Shown here: in pieces, positions 27,801 through 39,154 of the stretch | Layout: every line of letters starts with the position of its first letter | Position numbering within the stretch: the first letter of the stretch is position 1 | NCBI GenBank assembly: GCA_977006965.1 | Contig: OZ345373.1 | Span: 434,001-498,000 of the forward strand | Direction of reading: 5' to 3' | Source: Phymatolithon calcareum | Lineage: Eukaryota > Rhodophyta > Florideophyceae > Hapalidiales | DNA: 64,000 nucleotides | Notes under the pieces: model-generated | Told to the model about the DNA's origin: nothing | Database searches by the model: none | Seen by the model: the letters and a program-made list of their open reading frames with translations, nothing else | Position numbers and translations under genes: made by a program

Positions 27801-29801
27801 ATGGCGGTTTCTCTCTTCGTGCTTCTTTCTATCGCCGTCTTCAGTCACATTTTAATTCTCTCCGCAGCTCAAGATCTCTTTCCATGTGACGACGAGTTCG
27901 GGTTGGAAAGGAAAAGCGTCACTACTAAGCCAAGGCATACAATTAGTGCTGTTGCGAAGCCGAAACAGTCTGTAAAGGTGTACGCTGATGAATGTCTCAG
28001 TAACATCGAATGCCCGACTTCCAAGTATTGTCACGGCGCAGCCCCGAGCAAATACGAACCAGGTTGTCTTGGTGATTTTGGCATATGTGATGTGCCGCCA
28101 AAGCGATGCTTACCCCGTCCGGGCGTCAACAAAGAATGTTCACTTGAAGCCGGGGATTGCGGCGAGGGACTATTTTGTGCATATGACAAAACACGAGCAA
28201 GAGGCTATCCCGTTTGCCATCCTAAACTTCCAAAGGGACACAAGTGCAGTCGAGATGGAGTTGACCCGTGTGCCGGCAATCTCGCCTGCATCGTTCAAGA
28301 TTTCCATACAGAGAGATGCGATGTTTTCTCAGGGGAAGAGGGTACCAAGTGTTGGAGAAACACACATTGCAATCAACAGCGTGGATTCATTTGCGATCGC
28401 AGTGGCCGCGGGAATACAGGAGTTTGCAAAAGGAAGCCTGCGGCCGGGGAGCCCTGCTCTGATTCTGGGTGCGTGGGATTTTGTTTGCATGGCTACAATG
28501 GGAAAAGCGTATGTATGAACCGAAGAAAGATTGGGCAGCTATGCACATATAACGATTGCGGGCCCTATATTGACTACTCGGAAAGGTCAGATAAACCCCT
28601 GTGCAATAGTCACGAAAGGAACGGCACATGGCAAGGCGTCTGCGTAATGGAGTCAAAATTACTTCGCATGTCAGGTCAACCGTGTGACCCAAATCAAGAT
28701 GCTTGCGACGCAAGACGAAATTTGCGTTGTGACAAATACAACGAAAATTTCATTTGCATGCAGAAATCCGTGAGTAAGGGCCCTTGCGTACCAGACTCGC
28801 CATTCAGCGAGTGCGATGCGAACTCAGCGGAATACGCTATGGAATGTCGACGTCAATTGCGACCAACCAGCAAAACTTCTTTCGGAGTGCATATGTGCTT
28901 GCCAGTGCGCGAAACGGTGAAAATTGGAGAGATTTGCAATTCTGCGGAACGTACGGTTTGCGAAAAAGGATCATCTTGTGTTAAAGGCCGTGGAATTGCA
29001 AGCGCAGAGGGAAGTCAGAGCGACGACTTTCCAGAGCCTGTCGCGTATTGCCTAGAACCGGTCCCAATCGGAGGTGATTGTAGCAACAAGTTTGCAACTT
29101 TCTGTACCAATGGATCTTTTTGCGTGAATGAGACATGTACGAAGGCAGCAGGCCCATACGAGGATATCCCCATGTTCTCAGGCGACGGTATCAACTGCGC
29201 TTCTCGGCCGTGTGCCCCCGGTTTTTCGTGCGAGAGGTATGGTAAGTTGTGTCACGCGACAACAGTTACGGTTGGTGCGGGGGAGAGCTGCTCAAGGAGG
29301 CCGATGAAAAAAGTGGTAAGTGCTCAGTTTTACCTATCGAGTCCGTATTTCCTTCCTTCGATCTTGTTCTATAAACTGACGTTCAGCATGAGGATTGTTT
29401 CTTACGTTCAGAAATGCGAAGAAGGAACGCGGTGTTTACGAGGACTGGAAGAGCCACGTATGCTGAGGTGCCGTCCACCTGGGGATGTTGGGGTGCCTTG
29501 CAGTGATGATGATCATTGCAAGGGATATTTCAAATGCCGATTTGGCAGCCGAAGCACGTGCTATAATCCCAGAACGGCAGTACCGCTTGGAGGTAAATGC
29601 ATTCCAAAGCAATCGATATGTCGATTTGTCAAGAATGAACACGCATTCCCAAAGTGCCTGGCGAATGGAAGTTCGTTTTCTTGCCAAATTGAGGCAGGAT
29701 TGTTCCATCCTTGTTCCCCAACCAAGAATATTGTATGTTCCAACAACCTCACCTGCAGCAAAAATTCTGTTTGCGAGCCATCGGAGGAAGTCAGAGCGTA
29801 A
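27801..29801 (+). CDS. Secreted cysteine-rich protein, copy 2 (one 96-nt intron)
   Basis: Closest paralogue of copy 1, 634 aa after splicing. Signal peptide at residues 1-24, then the DLFPCDDEFG motif and the same series of Cys modules, all aligned. The intron is 29316-29411 (GTAAGT...TTCAG), phase 0, with the CTGAC-like branch site (AAACTGACG). The C-terminal exon encodes KCEEGTRCLRGLEEP through SEEVRA. Differences from copy 1 cluster in the loop at residues 78-103 (AAPSKYEPGCLGDFGIC versus ADPLVYGRGCSADFDLC) while the cysteines are kept. No lesion is seen, so this is the best candidate for a working gene. Biochemical function is unknown. Confidence 0.87.
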   Translation: MAVSLFVLLSIAVFSHILILSAAQDLFPCDDEFGLERKSVTTKPRHTISAVAKPKQSVKVYADECLSNIECPTSKYCHGAAPSKYEPGCLGDFGICDVPPKRCLPRPGVNKECSLEAGDCGEGLFCAYDKTRARGYPVCHPKLPKGHKCSRDGVDPCAGNLACIVQDFHTERCDVFSGEEGTKCWRNTHCNQQRGFICDRSGRGNTGVCKRKPAAGEPCSDSGCVGFCLHGYNGKSVCMNRRKIGQLCTYNDCGPYIDYSERSDKPLCNSHERNGTWQGVCVMESKLLRMSGQPCDPNQDACDARRNLRCDKYNENFICMQKSVSKGPCVPDSPFSECDANSAEYAMECRRQLRPTSKTSFGVHMCLPVRETVKIGEICNSAERTVCEKGSSCVKGRGIASAEGSQSDDFPEPVAYCLEPVPIGGDCSNKFATFCTNGSFCVNETCTKAAGPYEDIPMFSGDGINCASRPCAPGFSCERYGKLCHATTVTVGAGESCSRRPMKKVVSAQFYLSSPYFLPSILFYKLTFSMRIVSYVQKCEEGTRCLRGLEEPRMLRCRPPGDVGVPCSDDDHCKGYFKCRFGSRSTCYNPRTAVPLGGKCIPKQSICRFVKNEHAFPKCLANGSSFSCQIEAGLFHPCSPTKNIVCSNNLTCSKNSVCEPSEEVRA

Positions 29802-30659
29802 ATTATCTGCAGACCTTGTCCAGAAAAAGCGAGAAAGCCGGACGTGGAGTGTAAAAATATGGCACTCTAGAAATCAACAATCCATTGCAGTAGAGTCCGA
29901 GTGGACCGAACGACCAATTATGAGACAACGCATGTGCACGAAGACGTCGTGGTGGTTGACGGGAAATTGTGGTTGCGACTGCATACCGGCTCCAGTGGCT
30001 AGTGCCACTTCAGCGACGGCTCTTTCACCACTCAAAGCAAAATCCAGAGCCACCGAGTTGGATAGAAATCTTCATGTACATGGAGGACATGATAATCCTC
30101 GTCGAACACAATGACACGTTGTTGGGAAGAAGTCACCACCGTTGCGAATAGGATTCGTTTAACTTGTACCGAATTCATAGGGTCACGAAATCGACGTCCT
30201 CCCTCCTAGTAGCAGTTTGTGCGTGATGCGGACTGTTAGATTTTAATCTATTTGGACAATGTAAAAGCTGTACGATGTTGACGCACTAAACCGCAGGGTA
30301 CAAGAATGGACGCACGCGTTCGGTTCATGTGGATCTGCATATCCACAAAGGCCATCGAATCGATTACTTCGCTATATTTGCCCATTCACGTATCTTAATT
30401 ATCCTCAGTCTCTTTTCTGGAGGCCGTGTACGTATTGTCGCAGTAGGTCTCAAAAGGCTACAGGGGCCTATTCCCTATAGCTCCAGCTCGGACAAAAGAA
30501 TAGACTCAAACTGTTTTCCTTCGACTTTGGCGCGAACAGTTCTCGTAGCGTAACTTGAAGATTTTATTGAAGTGCCCGATACCCCCTTTTTAGTGTAAAT
30601 TTGCAACCAAAGTTGTCCCTTCAGCTCCGAGTCTTTCCACTACTGTACCAGGGTTGGGT
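29802..30659 (+). other. 3' flank of Cys-rich copy 2
   Basis: 29802-30117 matches the 3' flank of copy 1 up to the LINE target site. 30410-30560 (GTATTGTCGCAGTAGG, GACTCAAACTGTTTTCCTTC) is repeated after copy 3 at 33666-33795, so the duplicated block extends at least 750 bp beyond the stop codon. No other gene is recognised. Confidence 0.6.
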
Positions 30660-30996
30660 CTCACATCCCAATATACCAGAGCACAACACTGTCCTAGTGG
30701 CCCTTGCCGCGGAGGCCGAGGACAGGACTCTCCCCGCTCCAGTCGTTCATCGCAATGCCCCTCTTTCTTACGTTTTCCTTTTCTCGGGCTCTCCACTCCT
30801 CTGCAACGTCCTTCACAGAGGGCTGTACTATGATACATGGAGATGTTTAAAATCGCCGCGGCATTCGCAGCCCTCGTAGTGTTGTCACAACGATGACGAA
30901 TTCGAGGCAAATGCTTTATGTCTTGCCTGACGGGCTGTGATGCGTCCGGCTGGAGCAATCCGACTTCTCTAGCAAGCAGTCTGGGTTTTTCAACTT
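30660..30996 (+). promoter_or_regulatory. Upstream region of Cys-rich copy 3
   Basis: 30711-30845 matches the orphan block at 15290-15480, and 30838-30996 matches the leaders of copies 1 and 2. It is therefore a hybrid of two promoter versions. Presumably inactive now, since the gene behind it is broken. Confidence 0.6.
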
Positions 30997-33575
30997 ATGG
31001 CGGTTTCTCTTCGTGCTCCTTTCTGTCGCCGTCTTCAGTCACATTTTAATTCTCTCCGCAGCTCAAGATCTCTTTCCATGTGACGACGGGTTCGGGTTGG
31101 AAAGGAAAAGTGTCACTACTAAGCCAAGGCATACAATTAGTGTTATTGCGGAGCCGAAACAGTCTGTCAAGGTGTACGCTGATGAATGTCTCAGTAACCT
31201 TGAATGTCCGATTTCCAAGTATTGTCACGGCGCAGGCCCGAGCGGATATGAACCAAATTGTAGTAGATATTTTCGCCAATGTCATAGCCTGCCAACGCGA
31301 TGCTTACCTGGTCTTGGCTTCAACGAGAAATGTGCCTTTAATAATTGCGGCGGGGGACTATATTGTATGTACGACTTCACAAGAGAAATCGACTATCCTG
31401 TTCGCCTTCCCAAAATGCAAAGGGACAGAAGTGCCCTCATCATAAGTCATATATTTTCAACCCGTGTGCCGGAAACCTGGCTTGAATTGTTCAAGATTCG
31501 AAGAACGCCAGATGTGGTGTTTTCTCAGGTGTTGAGTGTACCAAGTGCTTGAGAAGCAAAGACTGTAATCGACAACTTGGATTCCTTTGCGTTTATCGCC
31601 GTGCCGGGAATCCGGGAATTTGCACAAGGCAGCATGCGACCGCGGAGGAATGCTCTTATCTTGCGTGCGTGGGATTTTGTTTGCGCGGCAACAGTTGGAA
31701 AGGTGTATGCATGAACGTAAGAGAGATTGGGCAGCTATGCAAATTTAACTACCGTTGCAGACCACAAAATGACTGGTGGGATAGGGAAGATAGGCCCTTT
31801 TGTAATAGCCACGAAAGGAACGGTACTCGGCAAGGCGTCTGCGTAATGGAGTCAAATTTGCTTCACCGGCCAGGACAACCGTGTGACCCAAATCAAGATG
31901 CTTGTGGCGCAAGACGAAAATTACGTTGTGACAAATACAACGGAATTTTCGTTTGCATGCATAAATCCAAGATATTTAACCCTTGCGTACCAAACTCACC
32001 ATTCAGCGAGTGCATTGCGGAATCAGGGGGCCATGCGATAGAATGTCGACGTCCGTTGCTACCAACCAGCAAAGCTTCTTATGAACGGCATATGTACTTA
32101 CCAGTGCGCGAAACGGTGAAAATTGGAGAGTTTGCAATTTTGCCGAGCATGTTCTTTGGGAAGAAGGATCATCTTGTGTTAAAGGCCGTGGAATTGCACA
32201 CGGAAATGGAAGAGGTGCTCCCGACTTTTCAAAGTTTGTCGCGTATTGCCTAAAACCAGTCCCAATCGGAGGTGATTGCAGGGAAAATTTGCAACTTTCT
32301 GTGGCAGTGTGTCCTTTTGCGTGAATGGGACATTTACGAAGGCAGCAGGCCCATACGAGGATATCCCCATGTTCTCGGGCGCAGGTATCAACTGCACTTC
32401 CCGGGCGTGTGCCCCAGGTTTGTCGTGCGAGTTCCATAATTACGATGGTAAGAGGTGTGTCGCCGAAACAGTTGTGATTGGTGCGGAGGAGAGCTGCTCA
32501 AGCAGGCCGACGAAAAAAGTGGTACGTATTCAGTGTTACCTATCCAGTCCATCTTTCGTTGCTTCAATCTTGTTCTATAATCTGACCTTCGGCATGAGGT
32601 TTGTTTCTTATGCACAGAAATGCGAAAAAGGAACATGGTGTTTACGAGGACGGGGGGGAAATTGTAAGTTTTTATTTTAGAAGCCCTCAACGCCAGAGTC
32701 GCCGACACCAGAGCAGCTTCCCATGTGCTACTTTCGCATTGTCTAAAAATATCGCATCACACTATCATTTCTTCCGTCATTATTTTCTCTAATTCTAATA
32801 GTCTGTCCATCGCCTGCATTGTCTCGCCCTCAGTCTCTCCGTTGAGTTGCGGTCGTGTGAGATTGCACTGCAGGGTCTCAAGGCTCTTCTCAGCAACCTC
32901 GCCGAATTGTTCCACATAGGAAGAGGGTTTCCGTGGAGGGAAGCGTCCGACGTACCATTTCACTGCCAACATTCTGTGCTTTCGCGATTTGAGTAACACA
33001 GTCGGGGTGGCGCGCTCTTTCCTGTCCACCGGGATTTTTCGTTTCAATCCTTCCTCTGTTCGGCCCCAGGCTTCGCTAAGACGCAGTTTCTCTTCCTTGG
33101 GCGTCACCTTCCCTTGTTCCGCCCGGTCGATCTGCTCGCTGAACAGATCGTGATGTTTCATGTAGGAAATATCCCTTTCTGCGTAGCGAAGGTCTTCGGC
33201 TTTGCCTTCGTAATTTGGCTTTTTCTCGATTTCAAGTTTTTCCTTCAGTAGTCGCACAGCAAAATGTTCGTGAAGAGCCAGGTATGCTGAGGTGCCGTCC
33301 ACCTGTGGATGTTTGGACGCCTTGCAGTGATGATGATCATTGCAAGGGATATTCCAGATGCCGAAGGACATGCTATAATCGCTTAAAATGCGGATTTCAC
33401 AGCGGAAGCACGTGCTATAATCCCAAAGTGCCTGGCAAAAGTAAGTTCGTTTTCTTGCTAAATTGAGGGAGGACTGTTCGAATCTTGTTCCCCGGCGGAG
33501 AATATTGTGTGCTCTAACAACCTCACATGTAACGAAAATTCTCTTTGTATGCCATCCGGGGAAGTCGTAGGATGA
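30997..33575 (+). pseudogene. Secreted cysteine-rich protein, copy 3 (pseudogene)
   Basis: Clear homologue of copies 1 and 2 with many lesions. A 2-nt deletion lies in the signal peptide just after the ATG (30997). A frameshift around 31400-31440 is followed by a TGC-to-TGA change near 31488, and further frameshifts occur near 32130 and 32280. The intron position is kept (32522-32617, 96 nt, donor GTACGT). At about 32653, inside exon 2, a 620-bp insertion (repeat X) splits the gene, and homology resumes at about 33272 (GAGCCAGGTATGCTGAGGTG). The 3' exon is then further shortened (GCCTGGCAAAAGTAAG region, 33428). The end corresponds to GAAGTC..TGA at 33575. Confidence 0.9.
32653..33272 (-). 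mobile_element. Repeat X inserted in Cys-rich copy 3, with minus-strand coding remnant
   Basis: The insertion separates parts of exon 2 that are adjacent in copies 1 and 2. Its left end recurs at 17558-17620. On the minus strand it carries an open frame from the right junction to the stop at 32757, encoding a charged, helical segment (KPNYEGKAEDLRYAERDISY, GRFPPRKPSSYVEQFGE) that I do not recognise. AAATAAAAA near the minus-strand 3' end could be a poly(A) signal, so this may be a captured 3' gene end or a retroposed fragment. No terminal inverted repeats were found. Confidence 0.6.
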
Positions 33576-33809
33576 GATGATTGAAGACCTTGTCCAGTAG
33601 TACCGAGACGGCCTGACGTGGAGCGTAAAAATATGGCATGCTGGAAATCAACAATCTCATTCTTTTTTCTGGACATGGTTTACGCACTGTCGCAGTAGGG
33701 CTCGAAAAGCTACTGTAGTTTCATCTACGACAAAAGAATCGACTCAAACTGTTTTCCTTCAATTTTGACGGGAACCGTTCTCGTAGCACAAACATCATAC
33801 GTCCCAAGG

Positions 33810-34145
33810 ATGAGTTCCAGTCCAGTAAAAGTCTTCGACGCTGTATTACATCACCATGGGGGATACCTAATGCCTCGAGGCTATCGCTTGAGAGAACAAG
33901 AGAAGAATGCACATTTTGCCTTCCGAGCTGAGAGGAAGTCGCAGCGGGAATTTGCAACTGCCATTCGTAGATTACAGAAACTCGTGTGCAACTTTCTCAA
34001 GGATTACGAGTCTTGTTTTACTCGCAAAATCTCTGGTAGATCCGCATTGCTTCAAGAATTCGATCGCCGCCGTCTAGTTCGTCGCAGGGCCACTTTTGTA
34101 ACTGACTTTTTTCGCTTTTCGAAAAGTCGTATTCATGAGCCGTAG
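33810..34145 (+). CDS. Small basic hypothetical protein, 111 aa
   Basis: The ATG at 33810 opens a frame encoding an Arg/Lys-rich helical protein (FRAERKSQREFATAIRRL, EFDRRRLVRRRATF). It starts just after the repeated 3' flank of Cys-rich copy 3. No domain is recognised and it may be a relic of a neighbouring transposon. Weak evidence. Confidence 0.3.
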   Translation: MSSSPVKVFDAVLHHHGGYLMPRGYRLREQEKNAHFAFRAERKSQREFATAIRRLQKLVCNFLKDYESCFTRKISGRSALLQEFDRRRLVRRRATFVTDFFRFSKSRIHEP

Positions 34146-34168
34146 GCAGAGAAGAACCTTGCTTCCAA

Positions 34169-34690
34169 TTATCTAGCACAATTAACGCCCTGCCGAAATC
34201 TAAGTAGATGCCGTGGTGATATGCTCTGAGGCGCGCGCATACCGTTGATCTCCCCATGGAACTTAATTCTTTCGTTTGTATGCGTAAGATTTTCATGCAC
34301 CCTCTCTTGCATCATTTGTTTTGCAATCCGTTGCACGTGGCGGCGAAACGCAGATGCACGCGGGTGAATCAAACCGTATTGTTTTGGCGGAGTCAATAGC
34401 AGTTCATTCATAACAAACTCTCGGATGATCTCGGTCATTGCAAGTGTTCCGGCTAGTATAGACTGCCGTTCGTCTCCTTCAATCTTCCTAAGTTGCTAAA
34501 CAGACGCTCGGCGGGCGCCGACGATGCTTGGGAACATAGAACAGTACGTGGAACGAGATTGAACAGCACTGGGCTTATCATGGGGGCGCCTTCGTTTGCT
34601 TCGCACCAACAGTTCAGCGCGTCACTGGGCTCACTGCGCTCGTTCGTCTAAAGCACAGTCACCATGTTATTGTGGAAAAGGCTGAACACA
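34169..34690 (-). pseudogene. hAT transposase C-terminal dimerisation-domain relic
   Basis: Reading the minus strand from about 34690: CWCEANEGAPMISPVLFNL, then CSQASSAPAERLFSNLGR, the hallmark of the hAT C-terminal dimerisation region (S-x-P-x-E-R-x-F-S). After a frameshift near 34480 it continues with DERQSILAGTLAMTEIIREF to the stop at 34169. Catalytic and DNA-binding parts are absent. Confidence 0.75.
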
Positions 34691-34964
34691 ATAGTCCCCT
34701 GCGGCTCATTCTTGGCGATATTACGGTCCAGCTCAACGGCCTCCCGAACAACAACATGTCCCATGAGTTTGTAGTACTACTCTTTCACTCCCTGTGTACA
34801 GTCAAGAAAATTAAACGCACATTCATAAATGTCGAGCATTGAAGCAACGTGGAACAGCAAGACAAGTCTGGGCTCGTGTACAGCTGGAGAAAAAAAGCAA
34901 GGAGCAGGTTCCCCCAAGTGAGAACGACTCTAATATCGGATACATTAAGGACGGCAGCGGAATA

Positions 34965-37116
34965 TCACTTGGTGACCGTACTCAAGAACCTAGCAAAGTA
35001 TGAACTGGACTCTGGAGAAATGTTAACAACGAAAAAAGCCATTAGATTCTCTCTCTGAGATTGAGAGTAGTTCCTTAGTTTCGCCTTAATTGGAACAGCA
35101 GCAGGTGTCAGTCGTATTTCCAAAGGGGGGATATCAGCTGGTGGTCCAGAAGAGAGCCGTGTACGAAAAACATCGATGTGTTCGTGGACAATTGACGCGA
35201 GCTTGTCATGATGATCGTCCTTAAGTCCGTTATCCTTCGCTTGTTGTAGCATTTCCGTGACAGCGTTCATGACTTCATCCGACTGGTCTATGTCGACTGG
35301 GTCCAACAATGCCGGATCGGGGAAAGGGTCGTCATCCTTGCGAGCCTCAAGGCAATTTACTCGCGGACGAGAAGGGTCTAGATTAAAGCTTTGCTTCAAT
35401 GCTGGTGTGTCATGCGTTTTGTCTGGAGCTGTGCCAAACTGGGTGATCGATGTCATTAAGCGACTTACATAACCTGACGTCATGTCCGTGGTTGGGTTAC
35501 CAACTTCCGCGCAGTCTGTGCCATCAAGATTGTCTCTGTTTTGCTCCAGTAGGGTTGAAGTGTCGATGCAGAGGTGCTGTAAGACTGGACGCCCAATAAG
35601 TATAGGTTCTCCTGTCTTTTGTCATCTGCAATCAAGTAAGAGATGTTCTTCAAAGCCATGATTCCAACGCGTAATTGAAGAGTAGTACTTGCAACCTCCT
35701 TTTGTAGAGCCACCTTCAACACAACTGGCTTGATAGCTCGAATGCGACCAATGCCCATCATGGCCGCTTTCTCCGCCACAGTAGAACAAATTAAAGTTTC
35801 GTCGCTTCCATCATCAAATCGGGCAACTGTGCGCAACGAAACTTCACCGTCGGACAAGATAGCCTGTACTGCGCCATTGCAGTTGCTTTTCTTATTTCCG
35901 ATTCGGCTTACGCCGCCGTATGATTTCCGTTCACCCGTCTTAGAGCGAGTGCGACTAGAGATGGGGTCTGCAACTAGCGCCGCAGCTGCAGCCGCCGCTT
36001 TGTCAGGCTTTTTTTGCGATAGTCAGCTTTGTACTGAGATTTCTGCTCTTTGGTATCCCAATCACAGTCATTGATGAAATGAAGTCTGTCATCTTCAGGT
36101 AGACGTTCCTGGCAAGCCTGATGTGGGCAAGGAGGAGGAGTCTTTTTCGTCTTTGGTTTCGATGAGGATGTCGTCGTGACATTGGTCTCGGACACTGAGG
36201 AGCGATTGCGGGAAGTTCTACTGCCACTTCCGCTATTTCGAGGACGCCCACCGCCACCTCCGTCGCTGGAACCATTCGGAAGTTCTCCTTGGTTTCGACG
36301 CTTACGAGGTCCATCATCGACCAACTGGAATGCTTCGGCAAGCTTGGTCGCGTGGGCAAAGAAACCTTGGAAATCTTTCCGCAACGAGTAATGACTGAGG
36401 TCGAGGTCATCATTCAGACGGGATTGTAATGATGCGGGGCGAATTTGGGAGAGGACATGCTGGACAGCTACCTTAGGCGCATCTTGTAATATCCAGTTCA
36501 GACCATGCTGGCGAAGCAAACTGTGGTAGGACACGAATAGTGCTTCCATTCTTGAGGTAGCGCTGCGATCCGTCATATCCATGCGGAGGGTCTTGCTTAC
36601 TACGGCATCAAGCGTTGAGAGAGTGATTGTCTCCTTGCTTGCTTCCGCCTTCTTGTCCAGAAATACGCGAAGATCTTCGTCAGTGAGAGCTTCATATGAA
36701 TCCACCTTATTCCCGGCGGTACTTTTGATGAGACCCATGGCAAGAACGGAAAGTATCCATTCCGAGTCGATTCAAAATTTTAGAGCGACAGGACGTGCGG
36801 GTTCGGTTGATTCGGCAGGAGCTATCTGACGGTGTCGGGCATCGACTTCAGTTACGTACTGATCGTACTTTCTCAAAAATCGTCGAACAATTTCCGAGTC
36901 GCTCTTGCTGAGGGTTGGATAATTCAAACTTGTCGTGATGGAGTTTTGAGTTCGGATGGTCACTCCGGAGAGTTGAGATGCAGATGGAGAAGGCGCTCCA
37001 TCCGCTGGATCTGGCATTTCGGGGTGAATCGAAAGCAAAACTCGAAGAATGAATTTGTGGGTGGTTGACCGTAAATTCGTGGATTGATCAATGTGCAAAA
37101 ATGCAGTGCCTTCCAT
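34965..37116 (-). pseudogene. Truncated Ty3/gypsy-like Gag-protease-RT relic
   Basis: Minus-strand pieces in retroelement order. Gag runs from ATG 37116 (NYPTLSKSDSEIVRRFLRKY), crosses an in-frame TGA near 36772 and continues to 35974 with a C-x4-C...H...C finger (CPHQACQERLPEDDRLHF). Then, after frameshifts, a protease-like segment (ARFDDGSDETLICSTVAEKA, 35857-35480) and the entry to reverse transcriptase (LEIRLTPAAVPIKAKLRNYS, 35483-34965). The RT catalytic core, RNase H, integrase and 3' LTR are missing, and a hAT relic follows. It differs from the chromovirus at the window start. No 5' LTR could be defined. Confidence 0.8.
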
Positions 37117-37840
37117 TTACTGAAGGTGTGTGCTCAAGCGACTTATATACCCCTAGATGAGTGAAGCTAACCATGAAGACACGTGTGGTCTCCTATGCTG
37201 GGTGTCGGTTGCTACTAATCGTTATGATCGCCTAACCGACACTATCTTGGTAATGCTGATGATCGTGACTGTTGAGAGACAGTGCGAATACGATACCGAA
37301 CGTTAGAAGTATCGTATGGCCGAGGAAGCTCTTAACTCACATAGTCGTTATGCGAGAAGAGTAAACGGTAAGTTTGCTCGATGAGCTACAGATTTCCTTC
37401 TTCTCTACAGCGTCGTCATGATTGATATGGAAAAACGACGAGTCCGTATATTATGGACCATGCGATATACTAGAATGAACAAGTACCGAAGAGCTTCTCC
37501 CGTGCGGTCTTAGGAGTGTTACTGAGGGCCTAATTTGTTGATTCAAGAAAATCACAAAAGAGTGGTTTTTGAATGTGGGGCTTTTTGGTTGTAATCACTG
37601 GGAGTGAAAAGATAAGGGTTGGTGTTTATCTTGAAAAGGGGTGATGTCTCTGTGATGCGATCATGAGATGCTCCAGTCTAAGATGCGATCAGTATCGCCG
37701 CTCAAATAGAGCAGGGGCGAGAAATGCACATCCTGTAAAAGTGGGGGAGCACTAACCGACGATAGACTAATAATCGCAAGTAGTCGTTATGTAATCACTG
37801 AGAGTGTAAATATCGTTCATTACGTTCCAGCAACATTGCG
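37117..37840. other. Gap between gypsy-like and Tc1-like relics
   Basis: Contains an inverted repeat GTGTCGGTT...AACCGACAC (37203-37244), with another TAACCGAC near 37754 and a second GTAATCACTG copy (37592 and 37791). These may be remains of transposon ends. No gene recognised. Confidence 0.35.
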
Positions 37841-37844
37841 TGTC

Positions 37845-38039
37845 TACATGGCGGAGAGAATCTACAAGAATGGCCGCAAATTTAGTGATCTCGAGTCTCT
37901 GCAAAGCATCATTGAACAGGAGTTGCTTTGCTTGGAGCGAGCTGTGATCATCAACTTGGTAGAGTCTATGCTTAGACGTATGAGAGCTCTGATTGGGAAA
38001 AAGGGAGATAAGATCAACGTGCGGCATGTTGAAGGCTAA
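37845..38039 (+). pseudogene. Tc1/mariner transposase C-terminal relic
   Basis: Encodes VYMAERIYKNGRKFSDLES...LVESMLRRMRALIGKKGDKI and then a stop. This matches the conserved end of Tc1-like transposases (YxNGxxF...LxxSMxRRxxxVIxxKGxxI). The catalytic DDE part is absent. Confidence 0.7.
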
Positions 38040-39150
38040 ATCTGGATTAGAGGGAGAAGGCCTCCTTAATCCTTGGGTTGCTTTGGTGAATTGGTACTAA
38101 ATTGGAGCTTTTTCGGGCCCATATTAATAAGTCCTGATTCACGTTCCTCACCGTGTAGCTTTCAAAGTCAAATGACTGGAACAGTGATTACAATATATTT
38201 TAAATTTTCGCCACAGAATTCGATCATTTGTGCTCGTGTAGCTTTAACATAACTACAGAATCTCAAGCTTCTAGGAGTAATTCAAAAGTTAAAATTAATT
38301 TGTTAAAGAAAACTTAGTGTGTCAGACATAACGATAAGCCCTGACGAGAAGTTGGTGTCTTTTGCGAGACAAACTGCAAACATGTGTCGATAGAATACAG
38401 CACTTTCTTCCGAAATGTTGTTGTTGGCATAGATGTAGAGAGCAGGCGGCAAATGGGCTTAAAGTTAAGGCGGAAAAATACTTCTGTTACCACATCTAAC
38501 GTTTCTAACATTATCCAGAAATAGAAAAGTGAAAAATATCTAACCATTTGTTTACTCATCAGAAAGTTGAAACATACATCTTACGTAATTCTGGATCTTA
38601 TGCCCTCTTGTTTGACCTCAAATGTGTAAGGAAATCATGACGGTTTCCGAAAGCTCTTTTCTGTACATATTTCTGGAGACACTCACAGGCCCTTTCCTGT
38701 GTTCCTGGAAGGAATGAGAGCCATGCCCAGTCCATGGTGACCCAGTGAGTGATGTACATCTATGAGCACAATATAGAGCGGAAGATTTTCAAAGAATAAG
38801 TATCACCAAGCTTTGGTCGGCTCAGTGCTTCTTTGGGAGCACACAGAGAGAAGTGGTCGGCGTATTGGTTGCGCCACGCCCGGTCCCCGTTTTGGGAAAC
38901 CAGCTCTCGTTACGGATCAACAAGACGAGTTGGCGGGCGACGACATTCTTGAACAGTAAGTGAACGTTCGCATGGGTCTGCACCGCTGAGCACGCAAAAG
39001 GAAAAATCCCTTTCTGAAATGTTTCTTACTGTTTTGCGCCACCGCTCTTCTTACCTGTTACAGCAAGTTACTACGGCCATTCAGAGCGCTGATGTTCAAC
39101 TGCAACATTGATTACATCAGTACATTGTAACCGACCGTAAAAATTGACCA
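38040..39150. other. No recognised gene
   Basis: AT-richer stretch with short ORFs only (longest about 81 codons at 38314-38559, minus). No repeats shared with the rest of the window were seen. Confidence 0.4.
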
Positions 39151-39154
39151 CTAT

